A stretch of DNA of 64,000 nucleotides. Origin: Escallonia rubra. Lineage: Eukaryota > Streptophyta > Magnoliopsida > Escalloniales > Escalloniaceae. This document shows, piece after piece, positions 49,690 through 62,079 of the stretch. The translations under genes and the position numbers were made by a program. Under the pieces are notes generated by a model. It worked only from the letters and a program-made list of their open reading frames with translations, had not been told where the DNA came from and searched no databases. Where the stretch lies: assembly GCA_033065855.1 (NCBI GenBank), contig JAVXUO010002003.1:248001-312000 (forward strand), written 5' to 3'. Positions within the stretch are counted from its first letter, which is position 1. Each line of letters starts with the position of its first letter.

Positions 49690-52520
49690 CACTATGAGAT
49701 GCATTCATGATGTGGATCCCGCTAACTACAATCATATGGAGCTGTTAAATGTTGAGCTAAGCTAGGTATGCAAAACCTTACCCCTGTTCAAGGTGTCACT
49801 CTTGCTATCTATTTTTGGTTGCCTAGAACCATTGTCAAGGTTGAGATTAGTTCGGATAGAAATTTCTTGACATGTTTGCACTGTATGGGATTTTTAAAGA
49901 GGTACGTGTTTTCCTGTAAGTTGTTAGGGCCGACCTACTTTAATTAGTTATGGTGATTGGGTAAATTCGGATGCTAGTAGTGTGGAATCAATGAGTCATA
50001 GTAGAGGCAGGTGTAATGGTGTAGCAAAAGGCAGAGGTGTCCATGCAGTAGCAGTAAGGGGCATAGATACAATGATGTTGCAAGAGGTGGGGGTGTTTAT
50101 GCAATAAGAGGCAACTGTCTGGGCAGATCGGGTATAAGTGTGTCACGAAGAAGGTTTGCTAGTGACCTGAACTCTTTGATAGGTACGATGAGGTCCAAAA
50201 TGAGATGGATGACGATGATGCTAATGACGATAAAGTCCATTATTCTGGTGATGATTCTGAGGACTTTGATTGGAGATAAAGTTAGTGATGAAGAGTCAGG
50301 GCTTAGTGATGAAGATTGTATGACACCTCAAGCTCTGAATAACAAATGTTGATAAGTACTAGAAGGGGAAGCTGTTCGAACATATGGTAGGAGAGAATTT
50401 TGAACTATATCAGGGTTTGTTATTTGTAGAGCATAGTTAAAAATACCTTACCAGAGTGTGTATTAATACTGTCTCGGATTATTCATGAATTATACACGTA
50501 TATAACACTCATTCAATAGAACTTACAAGTATATACATATATTTCTTGCCTCATTGCTCCTTTAGAATAAGATGTTGCTTCTTATACATTGAATGACCTG
50601 TTTTTTAACTAAGCTTTCGTTCTCGAATAAGTTGTTGGTTCTCATTTAGTGGCATTAGCAACAAATATGTTATTCTGTTGAATTACCCCCTTTCTCAACT
50701 ATCTCATTAGCGTACTCTTACTGAAGAAGAAGATGTTTGTTTAAGAGTGATGTCTTTGGTTCAAAAATAAGTTGTTAGTGATTGTGTGTGTGATCAATAT
50801 TGTGATCAGGAAGAGGAAACAGAGGCTTTGATGGATATAAAAGAACCGATGTTTTTTTTTTCTATATAGTCTTTATATGGCCAATTCACTTAATGTTCCA
50901 ACAAAATTTGTAACTTTCATTTTCTAAGGAACTGCTACACAAAGCAATATCTTGGAAAGTAGTTCTCGGCCTATAGCACCTATACCATCTGGTACAACCG
51001 ATACAGAGCGATATTTTAACTAATACGAAATCTAAAGGCATATTGTACTGGTTGAAGGCAAAAGTGATACGTACCGACCGATACGACTGATTGGTGAGGG
51101 ATTGATAACTATATTGAAGAGATCCATCATTTTATGGATACTCTGAGGGATTATTCTACTGAGAATGGGTTTAGGCTAGTCAGAGATCAAATGCAAAGGT
51201 GAGGTTTATGTTCATGTGCAATCCAGGATGGAGCTCGAGACTATATGCATCTTAACTTCTTGTTGGTAAAACGTGTAACATTGACGTATATGACCCTCAA
51301 CTTTCTTGTCTAATGACCAATACTAAGAGAGAGGAAATTCCTTTTTACTTTGAAGAAGCCAATTAAGGACATAAAGGAAATACGATATTTCTTTGAATAG
51401 CATGGAAGAAATATTGCTCAAGAATTATGAGTAGAAGGTCAAAGAATGCAGGTAAAAAGAGCAAAAAACGATGGCAATTGAGTTTATTGAGAAGTGTCAT
51501 GCTGACTCATATAAGAACTATGGATGTATAGGCATGAGGTGATGAAGACTAATCCTGATTAATCTTTGAACTCTGAATTAGCCCTCATTTGAATCTACCT
51601 CATTTTCATAGACTTTTCTTTTTATTTGCAGTTGTACAAGGTAATTTAAAAATGGGCCATTTCTTGCAATAGATGTATGTAATCCCAAAGGTCATTGTGG
51701 AGGTGTGCTCTAGCCACCCGCGTTTTCACAACAATCGCCATCTCTAAAAAAAAATATTTGGGAGATAGAAGGAGCATAATGTAATTACTCATAATGAACA
51801 CCCATTCCTATACACCAGTAATCACTAGACCAATGACATATTGATTACTAGACTAATAGCATATCACTTGCAATTTCAACATCTTACAAACGCACGTAGT
51901 GCGATGGGCATGAATGGTAACAATGGTTTGTAATCTGTGTCATTTGTTGTGGTTGTGAGTGAAAACACCCATAGGTGAATTTTTTTTCAACATTACCAGT
52001 ATAGCACCATTGGTGATCATCCCGTATCAAAGCCATGTATATTCATGATCGATGGCCAAAAAGTATAACATTTTACTGTTTATTATTTCATGTTTATGGT
52101 CTTGCTTCCACTTCATATTGTGTTCTTACTATTATGCTTGTGCTCGTTGTTGATTTATTGATTGAGTATTGAGATAGGTTTGGTGGAAATTATATGGTTG
52201 GCATCTCAGAGAACGTGTTGTGAGCACCTTTACTACAACTTCAAGTCTAAATTCCCTAGCATCAAATTGAGAAGTTACTTTTGGTCTACTTAACGGTCTA
52301 ATAATGTGTTTGACTTCAACTTGCTATGACAAAAAAAAAAGAGGATATGTAACTAGAAATTACACAGTGGATGAAGGAGCAAAATGTAGAAAGTTGGGTT
52401 GTGTATACCATTAACCTAGTGAAAGAAATGACCATGTAACCAACAATATTGTTGATTCCTTTAAGAACTGGCTAGAAAACTTGAGAGGAAAACCTCCGCA
52501 TGCAAAAGTTTAATTCACTA
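49690..52520 (+). pseudogene. Decayed MULE (MuDR-type) transposase
   Basis: Scattered over three frames, in the right order, are pieces of a plant Mutator-like transposase. There is an N-terminal VDP.NYNHMELLN piece near 49715. An acidic Asp/Glu-rich stretch lies near 50200-50330 (KVSDEESGLSDED). The region before the catalytic domain has been eroded (51110-51250). A DGNN-type signature decayed to GMNGNNGL..SVSFVVV lies near 51907-51960. The C-terminal NNI.DSFKNWLENLRGKPPH lies near 52440-52500, where functional proteins read NN.SESFN. Many stops and frameshifts mean it is dead. Whether it belonged to the element ending at 49542 is unclear, since it lies outside that element's target duplication. 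Confidence 0.65.
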
Positions 52521-52769
52521 TTTTACAAGGTATAAAAATGCGACCTAAGCAAAACCTATGGTGAAAATTTTGCAAGAAACACATGCATATACCTAAATCA
52601 AGGGGAAAATGAATATGTTCCGGCCAATTCCAAACGCGCGCGCATACACAGTCAATACCTTTGCCCTAAAACACATTGTTGCGCCTCAACAAATTAAAAC
52701 TAGAGTTTGAAATTTCTTCTCAACACACATTGCTCCTTTCTTTCTTCTTCCTCCTCTAGCTTCTCTTTC

Positions 52770-53376
52770 ATGGCTGAAAAAAGCAAGAGCAGCCATAGAT
52801 ATGCAAAATAATACCACTCTATTAATTCGTCTATGCCTACCACTACTATTGAGGTCAAATAGCCCCTTCAATGATGCCTGGACCAAGAATAACCCTAATA
52901 CAAGAGTTCTGGGATGTGCTCATCAGTACAAGGTAAGTATGTACATTCCTGATCTGTTGATCATATGGACATTTGACCATAATTGGTGTAGGGTATTTGT
53001 ATGGACGTAGTATGATCTCAAAAGTAAGTTCTTCAAGTGGTTTGATCCTAATATGTGCTCTTCTGAAATGGGGTTTGGGAGGTTGGTGTTGAAGAAAATA
53101 GAAGACGGGTATGCAAAACATGATAAACTGCACAAAGAAGACTACGAATTTGTAGTTGAAGAACCAATATTTTATGACAAAGTCTTAGTTGGAGAGGAAA
53201 AAGATGGAACTGCTCATAAGGAACTCAAACTTGAAGCAATGGATGTGGTTTTGTTTTGCAATTGTACTTCTTTTGGAAGGATTAAGGATTTGGAAGGTAA
53301 AAAAAAGCAGCTATGCAAACACCGTCAAGTTCTTGTTTTTGCCGTATTTGTACGCAACCTATCGTATTTGGCCTAG
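52770..53376 (+). pseudogene. Decayed GRF-type zinc-finger gene
   Basis: The start region reads MAEKSKSSHRYAK and is then interrupted. Next comes NDAWTKNNPNTRVLGCAHQYK near 52868-52930, and after a possible 60-bp intron (52931-52990) FFKWFDPNMCSSE near 53030-53070. This is the GRF zinc-finger pattern (T-x-N-x3-R ... GC ... FF-x-W-x-D). A 3' open frame at 53053-53376 continues it. In-frame stops occur after YAK, near 53007 and elsewhere, and the first cysteines of the finger are altered. GRF genes of this sort often travel with plant transposons; this one sits beside a MULE remnant. Its function is unknown and it is not expected to be active. Confidence 0.5.
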
Positions 53377-53399
53377 ATGTTGGATATGTTTGGCTTGTT

Positions 53400-54886
53400 T
53401 TGTAACCTAAACATCCTTTTCTTAACAACTCCAAACTCACTAATCAAATCTAACAACAGACATGAACAAACATCCAGCAAATCTCTCTACCTTAAAAGTG
53501 TAACATGTTTATCCATGTTTCTACACATTTTCATATGACCAAAATGCGCTGAGATACCCTATGCAGCTCTCTCAAACCGATGCAATCACTGAGTCACTTG
53601 CTCGCAACTTTTCAAATCGTCACAGTAGTGCGGAAATAATAGTAGCAGCACCTTCCCTCCACCAACCGTCCCTCATCCTCCGATATCTTCCTTTTGCAGT
53701 TGCAAGAACTCGATGGAGTTTGCACTCCTCACAAGAACATCAAGATGAACTTCAGCCGCATAACAATGCCTCACCAAGAACATGCCTCTTATGCTACACA
53801 AGAACTTGCGCCAAATGACGAATTCGACATCAACCTTCCGATTGCTACCAGAATCGCATTTCAAATCTTACAGAAAATTAGCATTTCGGCTTTCAAGCTA
53901 AGAGAAACTTACGCTCATACATAATGCTGGTAAGCCAACTCTGAATTTAATTAGACCAGATACACCTAATTTGCTTGTATCTATTGTCCACGAGTTTGCT
54001 CATCTTCTCTTACTCCATGGATGCACTTCTTCATGCTATCTTTGGCTTTAACATTTCATGTGAGTTGTTTAAATGTATGCACTAATGCACACCGCTACTT
54101 TGCAATTATGCACATAAGACGTTTGCTGAATTGCTTCCCTTTATAGTATTCTGTTTTTACTTATTAAGCGATTGGATATGGACTACGATTAAATTGTGAT
54201 ACCATCTGAGCTCATTTACGGCCACATTTGGTTTGAGTTAAAAGGAATTTGTACTGGTTGCAGTTTGGCCTAAGCGAAGATTGTACTTACTGCTTCTAAT
54301 TTCGCACACTGCTTTGGCCAAAGCTATAGAATCTTTGGCAATTCAGTCACGGTTATTAAAAAAAAAAGAGTGCTTATGAATTTTTTTCCTCTCTGAAGGA
54401 CTATGTATTGTAAAAGCGAACGATTAATCGATGGGGGTGGGGGTGTTTTTGGGATTGTAAAATTGATGGATTATTGTTCCGTTTTTTAAGTCAAATTTGA
54501 GCTTTATATGCATATTGAGAAAAAGAGTGGACACTGTTAAGTTTTGCATTGTGGTGTATGAATCAGAAGTTTAGAAGTTGAAACTGTTTTCTCAAGTAAT
54601 TGGAGTTTATTGCTAAATATCATGACAAGTATAACTGGTTCTATGTAGGAGACATAATCATAAGGAATTTCAGTTGTTCCAGAAAAGAAATTTTTTTTGG
54701 ATAATTTTACCTTGATTTTGATATATTATGAGTCAAAGATACTTATAGGGCTTTCGTTGTGTCTATTATTTTGTTTTGGAATGCGAACAACATGGAGCTG
54801 TTACCAATCATTTACCTGCCTATATGCCTGTAGTTTCACGCGATAACTTAGATAATTGATCAATATTACATCCTGAAATTTTACAG
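53400..54886. other. No gene recognised
   Basis: Two overlapping open frames at 53561-53924 have gene-like composition but no identifiable motif, and they read better in mixed frames, as in a decayed coding fragment. The rest is AT-rich. Confidence 0.4.
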
Positions 54887-56323
54887 CAAACTTACAGTGA
54901 ATTTATCTTCGACCTTGCTAAATGGCCCCGAGTGCAGATGGATGAGGACTTCCTTCAGTTATCAAAGATTTTCAATGCAACAAAGTGTGTTGTTCGGGTG
55001 CCTGACCTAGACCCCAAATTTAAGATTGCAGTTCTTGCTTCTAAGCAGGTTTACCCTTATTGTTCTGTTTCCCAGTTGACACATGAATTTTATGCTGAGT
55101 TATAAGATTTTCTCTCTTCGGGGGCTTAAAAGCATTATGCTGGTAGAGGACCACTGTCTGGACTATCCCAACCATTGATATCAACCAAACGACATTATGC
55201 TGATATGGTATGTTGAGCAGGAATATTGCCATCTATTTCATTTTCTTAGGAAACTTTTTCTCTGGGTCCAATTTTCTTTTTCTGTGGTAACAAACAGTTT
55301 CACTGCAACAGATTGATGGTGTAGAAGAAGATAACCTGATTCTCTCTCATGAGAAGACAAGGTAACGTTGCCTTTTTTGTTTATTGATGGTTGAAGGAAA
55401 ATAGTCAAGGGAATCCGGACTTAGGAGCATCCAACTCCGAGGACTACCTTACTTTAAGGTTAATCAAAGTGGTGTTGTCTTGACATACTTACCTCCTGGA
55501 GAGGATATTATATTAGTTTAGCTGAGTTCATGCTTCAGCTGTTAGGGAAGCTTTATAGGTGGTGATCTGCATAAGTTTGGTTTTGACCAATAGACCTGTT
55601 ATCCTTTTAAGTTTTGCCTTGTAGACAATTACTTGACAAGTACATTAACTCTTTTAATTGTTTGCAGCAGAGTGGAAGAGTTTTCGAGGTACAAAGATTT
55701 GAACTCCTTTGTACTCCCTATAATAAAAGTAAGGCATTTCACTCCCTTGGTCCTCACTTGTTTTCTCTCTAATTAATTCTCGTTCTAGATTTTGTATATT
55801 GGTACATTTAGAAACTAATATTTCTATGACTTGTTCAAAGATGCTACCTAAAGAAAAGGAGGGTTTCATTCTAGGATCTTCATATGCCCTTTTTATTGTT
55901 TCATATATTTCTCGTCCTAGCGCTCCTGGTAATTTATTTAAAAATTTACTGACCAACCCTCGCGGAAATGATAATCTTATGAAGCATCTCTTTCTTAATG
56001 GATCCCAAGTGTAACTTTGTTTTGGTGTATGGGGCTCAGTGCTGATCTCGTTTCTTTTCTGTGCAGTCCTTATAGTGCAACAATTTTACTGTCAAGCCCT
56101 CAGGAAAGGAAGCTGACTGTTAAGGCAGACCTCATTTTTGAAGACTTGAGTAAGCTTCAATTGTGATATTATAGATTTATCAAAGTTTATAAAGTTATCC
56201 CAAGCTTTAAACTCATCAGACTTTTTCAACTCTCGTGTCTATCCAGTTGGAATTGATATCCACCAAGAAGTTACAGTATGCGAGATTATTTCAAATGTGA
56301 TTCATAAACCTGGAATGAAGCAG
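54887..56323 (+). CDS. Exons of an unrecognised gene
   Basis: I do not recognise this protein. Evidence for coding is the reading frame passing through predicted splice sites. 54887-55048 (54 codons, from QTYSEFIFDLAKWPRVQ to KIAVLASKQ), 55312-55361 and 55668-55728 join in phase with AG/GT borders and no stop. 56067-56149 and 56247-56323 also join each other in phase, as a frame ending CEIISNVIHKPGMKQ. The link between the third and fourth exon is out of phase by two bases, so an exon is missing or unseen there, or the gene is broken. A foreign-looking minus-strand ORF lies in exactly that intron. Neither the 5' start nor the 3' end was found. It could be a real single-copy gene or a captured or duplicated fragment. 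Confidence 0.45.
55730..56020 (-). mobile_element. Possible retroelement-derived fragment in an intron
   Basis: A minus-strand frame across 55730-55956 (SKFLNKLPGALGREIYETIK, then a SIFEQVIEIL stretch) has the helical, charged look of a gag or capsid-like segment. It sits between two exon groups whose phases do not match. I could not assign it to a family. Confidence 0.3.
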
Positions 56324-56869
56324 GTTTCCTCCTTCTCTTGGTTCTTTGGGTTGCCTCAAGAAAAAGAGGATTTAAGAATCAATATAAAAATTACAAGAGC
56401 GTAGCATATGTGTTGTTTCCGACTACAACTTTGGGGACAAAATACAAGAATTTGCTAAATTGTTTTGGTTCTTAGGATTAACGTGGGAAAAAAGGGATTC
56501 AAGAACCAATTGAAAAATTAGAAGGGCTTGGAAAATGTGTTGTTTCCCATTATGCCTTATGTGGATTATATATGGATGAGAGAAAAAAACTTGAGAACAA
56601 ATCACTATCTATATTTGAGGAATTCCTGATGAGGAGCAGAAAATAAAGCCTGCGTTCAGGGTACCTTGTGTAATGCCGAGTCAATTTCTTTTTTGCTTAA
56701 TTTCTGGGCTGAGTGGTGTCTTTAGAAGCCGAGGTGTCACAGCTGGAGAGCAGCTCTTCTATGTACATGGTGGTGTTTTCGACATCTTTGCTGCATCTCT
56801 AGGTTAAGAGGTGTGAGTAGAAGCCATGGCATCACCTGTGAACCACACCTCCTCTATGCCTCTACTTCT

Positions 56870-57960
56870 TTTGGTCAGCATCTTTGCTGCATCCAAATCC
56901 TAATTTTTCATATTATTCTGGCTAATTAAGTAAGAAATTGCAGAGCTGAAGGAATGGGACACCTTGCCAATGGTCATTTGACTGACGTAAGCCTCAGAGA
57001 TTGTTATGTCTAAAGCTATCCATTACATTGATCCCAATACTTTTTGTTGTTTTTCTGCTTTGCATTAAGATTGCTAATTTGATAAAAACCAATATCTCTT
57101 ACAAAAATATGTGAGTTCTATGCAGGGAGTTATTCAAATGCAAAAAATGCGTGGATTGAATGCTTTATAAAGAAAATGGTGTCATTCTGGATTGAACATG
57201 TTGATAGCCAGTGCGTTAGTGTACATGCATGCACGCGTATCTAATGATTTTCTTGCAATTGTGTCTCATGATAGCCATTCTCAGAAATTTTGAAAAGCAA
57301 AAACACTGGCCACTTCTGGTTCTGCAGCTTACTTTGAATATCCAAGCACTTGACCAAAGGTATGCCGCCATTCCAACACAAACATACCTTTTTTCTTTCT
57401 TGTGCCTTGGCATCTTTGCTGCATTCCTGGGTTAAGAGGTGTGGTTAGAAGCCGTGGAGTCATCGATGACTGCGGCTCCTCTATGTCTCTGCTTTTTTTG
57501 TTCGGCATCTTTGCCAAACAGTCATTTGACTGACGTAAGCCTCATGTATTGTTATGTCTTGACGTATCCATTACATTGATCCAAAACATTTTGTGTTTTT
57601 TTCCTGCTTTGTAGTAAAATTTTTGATTTGACCAAAAGATATATCTCTTAGATGAATGTGATTTCTATGCAGAGAGTTATTATGTTGTAAAAAATGCTTG
57701 GATTGAATGATTTATAAAGAAAGTCATGTCATATTGAATTGAAAGTGTTCATAGCCAGTTTGTGAATATGTATGCATGCATGCGTGTCCGCTGACTTTCT
57801 TGCAATTGTGTCATATAATGATCTCAGCAATTTTGGAAAAGCAAACACATGGCTACTACTGGTTCCGCAGCTTGTTTTGAATGTCCAAACACTTGAACAA
57901 AGGTATGCCTCAATTCCAAGAAATGCAAGGTATGTCATGGCATGGCTAGGATTGTCTATA
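56870..57960. repeat. Tandem duplication of about 545 bp
   Basis: Landmarks recur at a constant offset: 'gtcatttgactgacgtaagc' at 56973 and 57521 (548 bp), the 'catgcatg' block near 57225 and 57775, and 'tatgccgc' / 'tatgcctc' at 57361 and 57904 (543 bp). Both copies include an open stretch reading ..LLVLQLTLNIQALDQRY and ..LLVPQLVLNVQTLEQRY. These may be duplicated copies of one exon of the preceding unrecognised gene. Confidence 0.75.
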
Positions 57961-57999
57961 AGTCTTCTCATCTACTGAAACTCATCTTCTTATCTGACG

Positions 58000-60160
58000 T
58001 ATTATCTGGGTTATAAACGAGGATACTTTGCATTCATGATGTTCCTTTTTAGTTTAGCTAATATAATTTGAAACTTGCAAATTTGACCATATATTTTTGC
58101 CATCCTTTAACCAGAGAATAAAGTTAAAGAGCACGAGCCATCAATGTTAGTGTGTTTGTGCTGCAAATTTTGCGAGTGAACCATCAGAAGAGCGATAAGG
58201 ATAAAGTAATTTAATATGCAAGCAGGTTAAAATTAGCTATGAAACTTATGGAGGCAAATAGGCAAAAGCCCCAATCAGATTTGCTCCTGAAGTTTCAAAC
58301 GTTGGTAGGCTCTCATGAAATAAGATCGTCTAACAAAAGATAAGTCACTTGTTGGATTGAAGAAGTTCTGCATCTATACTAGCATCCAATTAAGTAAGTT
58401 TTGCTCGGCTGATAATTTCTCATCAAATCAGTTTCGCTGGCCTGTGCATTCTGGTTCTGAAAACACTCGCTGGAAGGAATTATGTGGGGGGGGGGGGGGT
58501 GACTTAATCAGTGGTTTATGCTGGGGTTGGCTATTTTTGCTTGTTTTAGCAATAGAGTGATGCCGTTGTTGCTGTGCTGGTCATAATTAGCTAAGGGTTT
58601 TTTGGACGATAAAAATGGCAGTGGCGTGATACAACAATAGCAAGAAGATTGGGAACTGAGATAGTGGAATATATGTCGATGGTTATTACTTGGCGATTTG
58701 GACTGATGGTGAAGGTGGAAAGTGCACAAATGGAATGTCAAAGCAACTACATGGGCTGTCCAGTTTGTATGCAAGTTAGTAGAAATAATCCTTAAAGTAG
58801 TGATCGACGATGATTACAAGTAGCTAAATGTAGTGTTGGATGGCAATGTGGTGGTATTGGTGGCAAGAGGAACGCTAAAATTGAAAGACTGGGTTTGGGG
58901 AGTAGTGACTAATGGTGCAGCAGTGTTGGCATTGTCTTGTTGTAAATTTGGAGATCAGGAATATGTTGATGTTGAGTGATACCCTCTTTTTTAGGAGGGA
59001 TTGTTGTAAAAGGTGTTGAGCAGTGCTTGCTGGTGTAAAGATGTTGCTTGTGTTGGAAATGCTGCAAAGAACATCTCACTTTTGAGAATTTTAGATCGAA
59101 CAAAACTAAATCATAAACTTGTGCTGGAAGCCAATATTGACTAAAAAGTGACCCCTCCCCGCGTTTGTTGACTTTTATGGGGTTGGTTGTAAGATCATCA
59201 ATACAGAAAAAGGGCGACCCAATGCAGAGCTCCTGCCAATCATGAAGAGAGTGCTAGACGCATGCAGCATCAGTATAGTTAGATATCATCTACTTTCAAT
59301 GTTTTTAAACATTTTCAAATCAAACCAGTCCTTTAAGCTCTAATGTCTTAAGAGTAGACCCGGACTTGCGTCAAATCATTTCCTGTTGGTTTTTGTTTAA
59401 TGGAAAATTGCTGAAACAAATCATGTTGGTCTCAAACAGGTCAATTCAGATTATCTGCCCTGATCATTTCTGCACTTTGAGCACTAAACTTAGTTAAGAC
59501 AATTAACTTGAATTCAATTGTAACATCTACTGTTAATTGTAATAAATATTGTAAGTGATCATGATCAAACGATATTGCGTCTTGCAGCTAAGCGTTGTCA
59601 GCAGTTTATAGCATGGGGCTAGGACTGAGGCAAGAATTAGGGCCGATTGAGAAGTACTCACTCAAAAAGTAAATAAAGAGAAGACCTACTTTCGGAAAGA
59701 GCCTGAATTGTCTAACGGTAGGTCCGAGTATTGCAGCTAAGCAATTTTGGGGGAATTAGTTCTTATCATGACCATAGATATCATGATAATGTAGTTTTGG
59801 AGAAAATTTTAACAGAATTGTGCATTATGACTGATCTTAAGTCATATTGTTTTAGTAAAACCAAATTAAACCATGAATTAGATTTTCCAGTTTTATATTG
59901 TTGACACTAGCAAATTGAACGGAAACATTTGATATTGCATGTGCTTCAAAATCGGGTGACAATGGCCGGACCCTGTCTTTTTGGGTTTTAGTAAATGGAT
60001 CTAACTTGGTGCATATGCAAAGTACATTCTGATCATAGAATTAGAATTTAATTGCTGGCTACTTTTGGATTTTCAGATATTCTTGTTTTGTAAGTGAAGT
60101 TTGGTTTGATTGTTGATGTAGTCTAATTCCAACTATTTAAGATTATTTTGTTCTAGATTA
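58000..60160. other. No gene recognised
   Basis: AT-rich, with a G14 homopolymer at 58486-58499. Short open frames show no motif. Confidence 0.45.
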
Positions 60161-60179
60161 TTGGACCGTTGCAGCGTCT

Positions 60180-60660
60180 ACACCTCATATTTTCCTCGAA
60201 CATTTGGCAGTAACGGGGTTGAAGAGAATCGAGGATGTTGTAGCTGCTAGGTAAAATTTGAAAGGTGCCTTAGAGAACCCAAGACCATAACTTCAAAAAT
60301 TAAGAAAAGTGGCTCAACATCAGAGGAAAATCAACTAGCGGTTTTCCTTGTTGAAAGTTATTATGAAAACATTTTTTTGCAAAGGAATCGTGTTGTTGCT
60401 GCCGGACAACTCAAAGCAAGGAAGGAAAAGAAAGAAAATGGTGCCAATATTATTCAACCGTACTTATCAGAAGGATGGATACAGGTGAAGAAATCAATAG
60501 GAAGCAAACGGTAACAAACAAAACTTGTTTATGTCATATGGTTATTATTATCTTTAGTCTTTTTAAACCTCAAATGTTTTTGGGCAATTACAGGGTTTTC
60601 AAGACCATGGTATCCCTCTAACAACCAAGAGGCCTTCTCAAATTCTTGAACCTATACTCT
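60180..60660 (+). other. Coding-like fragment, unidentified
   Basis: 60340-60510 is open and gene-like in one plus-strand frame (AVFLVESYYENIFLQ, then VVAAGQLKARKEKKENGANI, then QPYLSEGWIQVKKSIGSKR), with a GT-type donor context after it. I do not recognise it. It could be an exon of the gene beginning at 54887, or a fragment carried by the Helitron-like element whose 3' end lies at 61745. Confidence 0.35.
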
Positions 60661-61717
60661 GAAATTCATGTATGGCGTACAAGCTTATAAGGTAGGAGCA
60701 CCTCTCATTTAGAAGACTAGCTTTATACATTGGATGTTGATCTTACAACATTTTGTTCTTTTTGTTTATTGTAGGCAATATTTTTGGAACACCAAGATGG
60801 TCTTTAACTACAACTGCTCCACATTTTTGTCAAGCTTTCTCTTTACCCTTAATGGTTGTTGTATCAATATATGTAGCTGACATTTGCTATAATTCTATGA
60901 AAAATGTTATTTATCTTTCTAATGAAATTTATTTATACTAGGTTTTATTGGTTGGTATTAGATAATGTTCATCTTTTTATTTTTTTTAATTTTATGTGTG
61001 GATTGCATGTTGTTGTCAATCATTTTCTTTTCCTTTACTTTTGGTAAGTTTGAATGACACTGCTTTTGTTATACGATTATACCAGAATTATATAGGACGG
61101 CTTTTAAATTTTGATGTGTCAACATGGCCCGTAAATACACATATTTTGTAACCAACATATCCTGCAAATCATAGTGTTCTTCTATTTGGTTTTTATTTTG
61201 AGAAATCAAAAGTACACTATATTAGTTGATAATCTTATTATTGAGGTATTTTTCAATAAGAGGTACAAAAATAGGGGAAGTTGTAATTGGAACAAACTAT
61301 TTGACTGATGAAATTTATTAAACCAATGACTTCTTTCTCTTCTGGTCTCGATTCTATCTTCCTCCACTAAATTAAAACAAAATTAAGGTGTTGTAAATAT
61401 AACGAATACTGTTTTGTCATTCAAACATAAGACACGATGAAAGTACACAATAAATGAAATAAACTTTCAGAAATAAAGTTGTTGCTATATGCACTTTGGC
61501 TGCTGCTATTTTTCTTCAACTATAAATAGCATGTCACTAAGTACTTACATTGCTCATTGGGAAATGTGATGCCTCTGACCATCACTATTAAACATCTTGA
61601 GGAACTACGAATTCTTTTCCACCATATTGTTTAGCACGGATATGAAAAGCAATTTCACAATACCTTCTTTTTTAATGAACTATTAAGTAATATTGACCAC
61701 TATATAGAAAACAAGCC

Positions 61718-61745
61718 ACGTGCAACGCACGTACGCTCCAACTAG
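61718..61745 (+). mobile_element. Helitron-like 3' terminus
   Basis: acgtgc-aac-gcacgt (61718-61732) is a perfect 6-bp hairpin. It is followed nine bases later by CTAG at 61742-61745, then T. A short GC-rich hairpin about 10 bases before a terminal CTRR, inserted before T, is the diagnostic 3' end of Helitrons. The 5' end (TC...) and the replication-helicase gene were not found, so this is a non-autonomous copy of unknown length. Confidence 0.6.
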
Positions 61746-62045
61746 TATGAAAAAAGAGTCATTGATATTTGTTCCTAACCCACTCCGGTCGCACCCAAAG
61801 GCCCACTGGGGGTCCCATTTTCGCGACACGTCGACATAGGCAACAGTCAGTCTTCAACGCTTCCAACCAGTCAAAACATGCACGCTCAAGTCACGTGCAC
61901 TTTTCACCTTTTTTGCGGTACTTCGTCACTAATAAATTGATTTCGCGCAACTCACGGAAATGCATTCGTTGCACATCGACCACCTAATTCCTTTTCTTCT
62001 TCCAAAACCATCGATCGTCGGTGCCATGGTGTTTACCCAAGGGGG

Positions 62046-62067
62046 TTGGCCTTGACGTCAAGGCCAA
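62046..62067. other. 22-bp perfect palindrome centred on GACGTC
   Basis: Left half ttggccttgac, right half gtcaaggccaa, no loop. It is followed by a partial repeat of the same words (aaggtcaaccttggcc). The GACGTC centre is a bZIP-type core. It may be a cis element of the LTR-like region that follows. Confidence 0.8.
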
Positions 62068-62079
62068 GGTCAACCTTGG

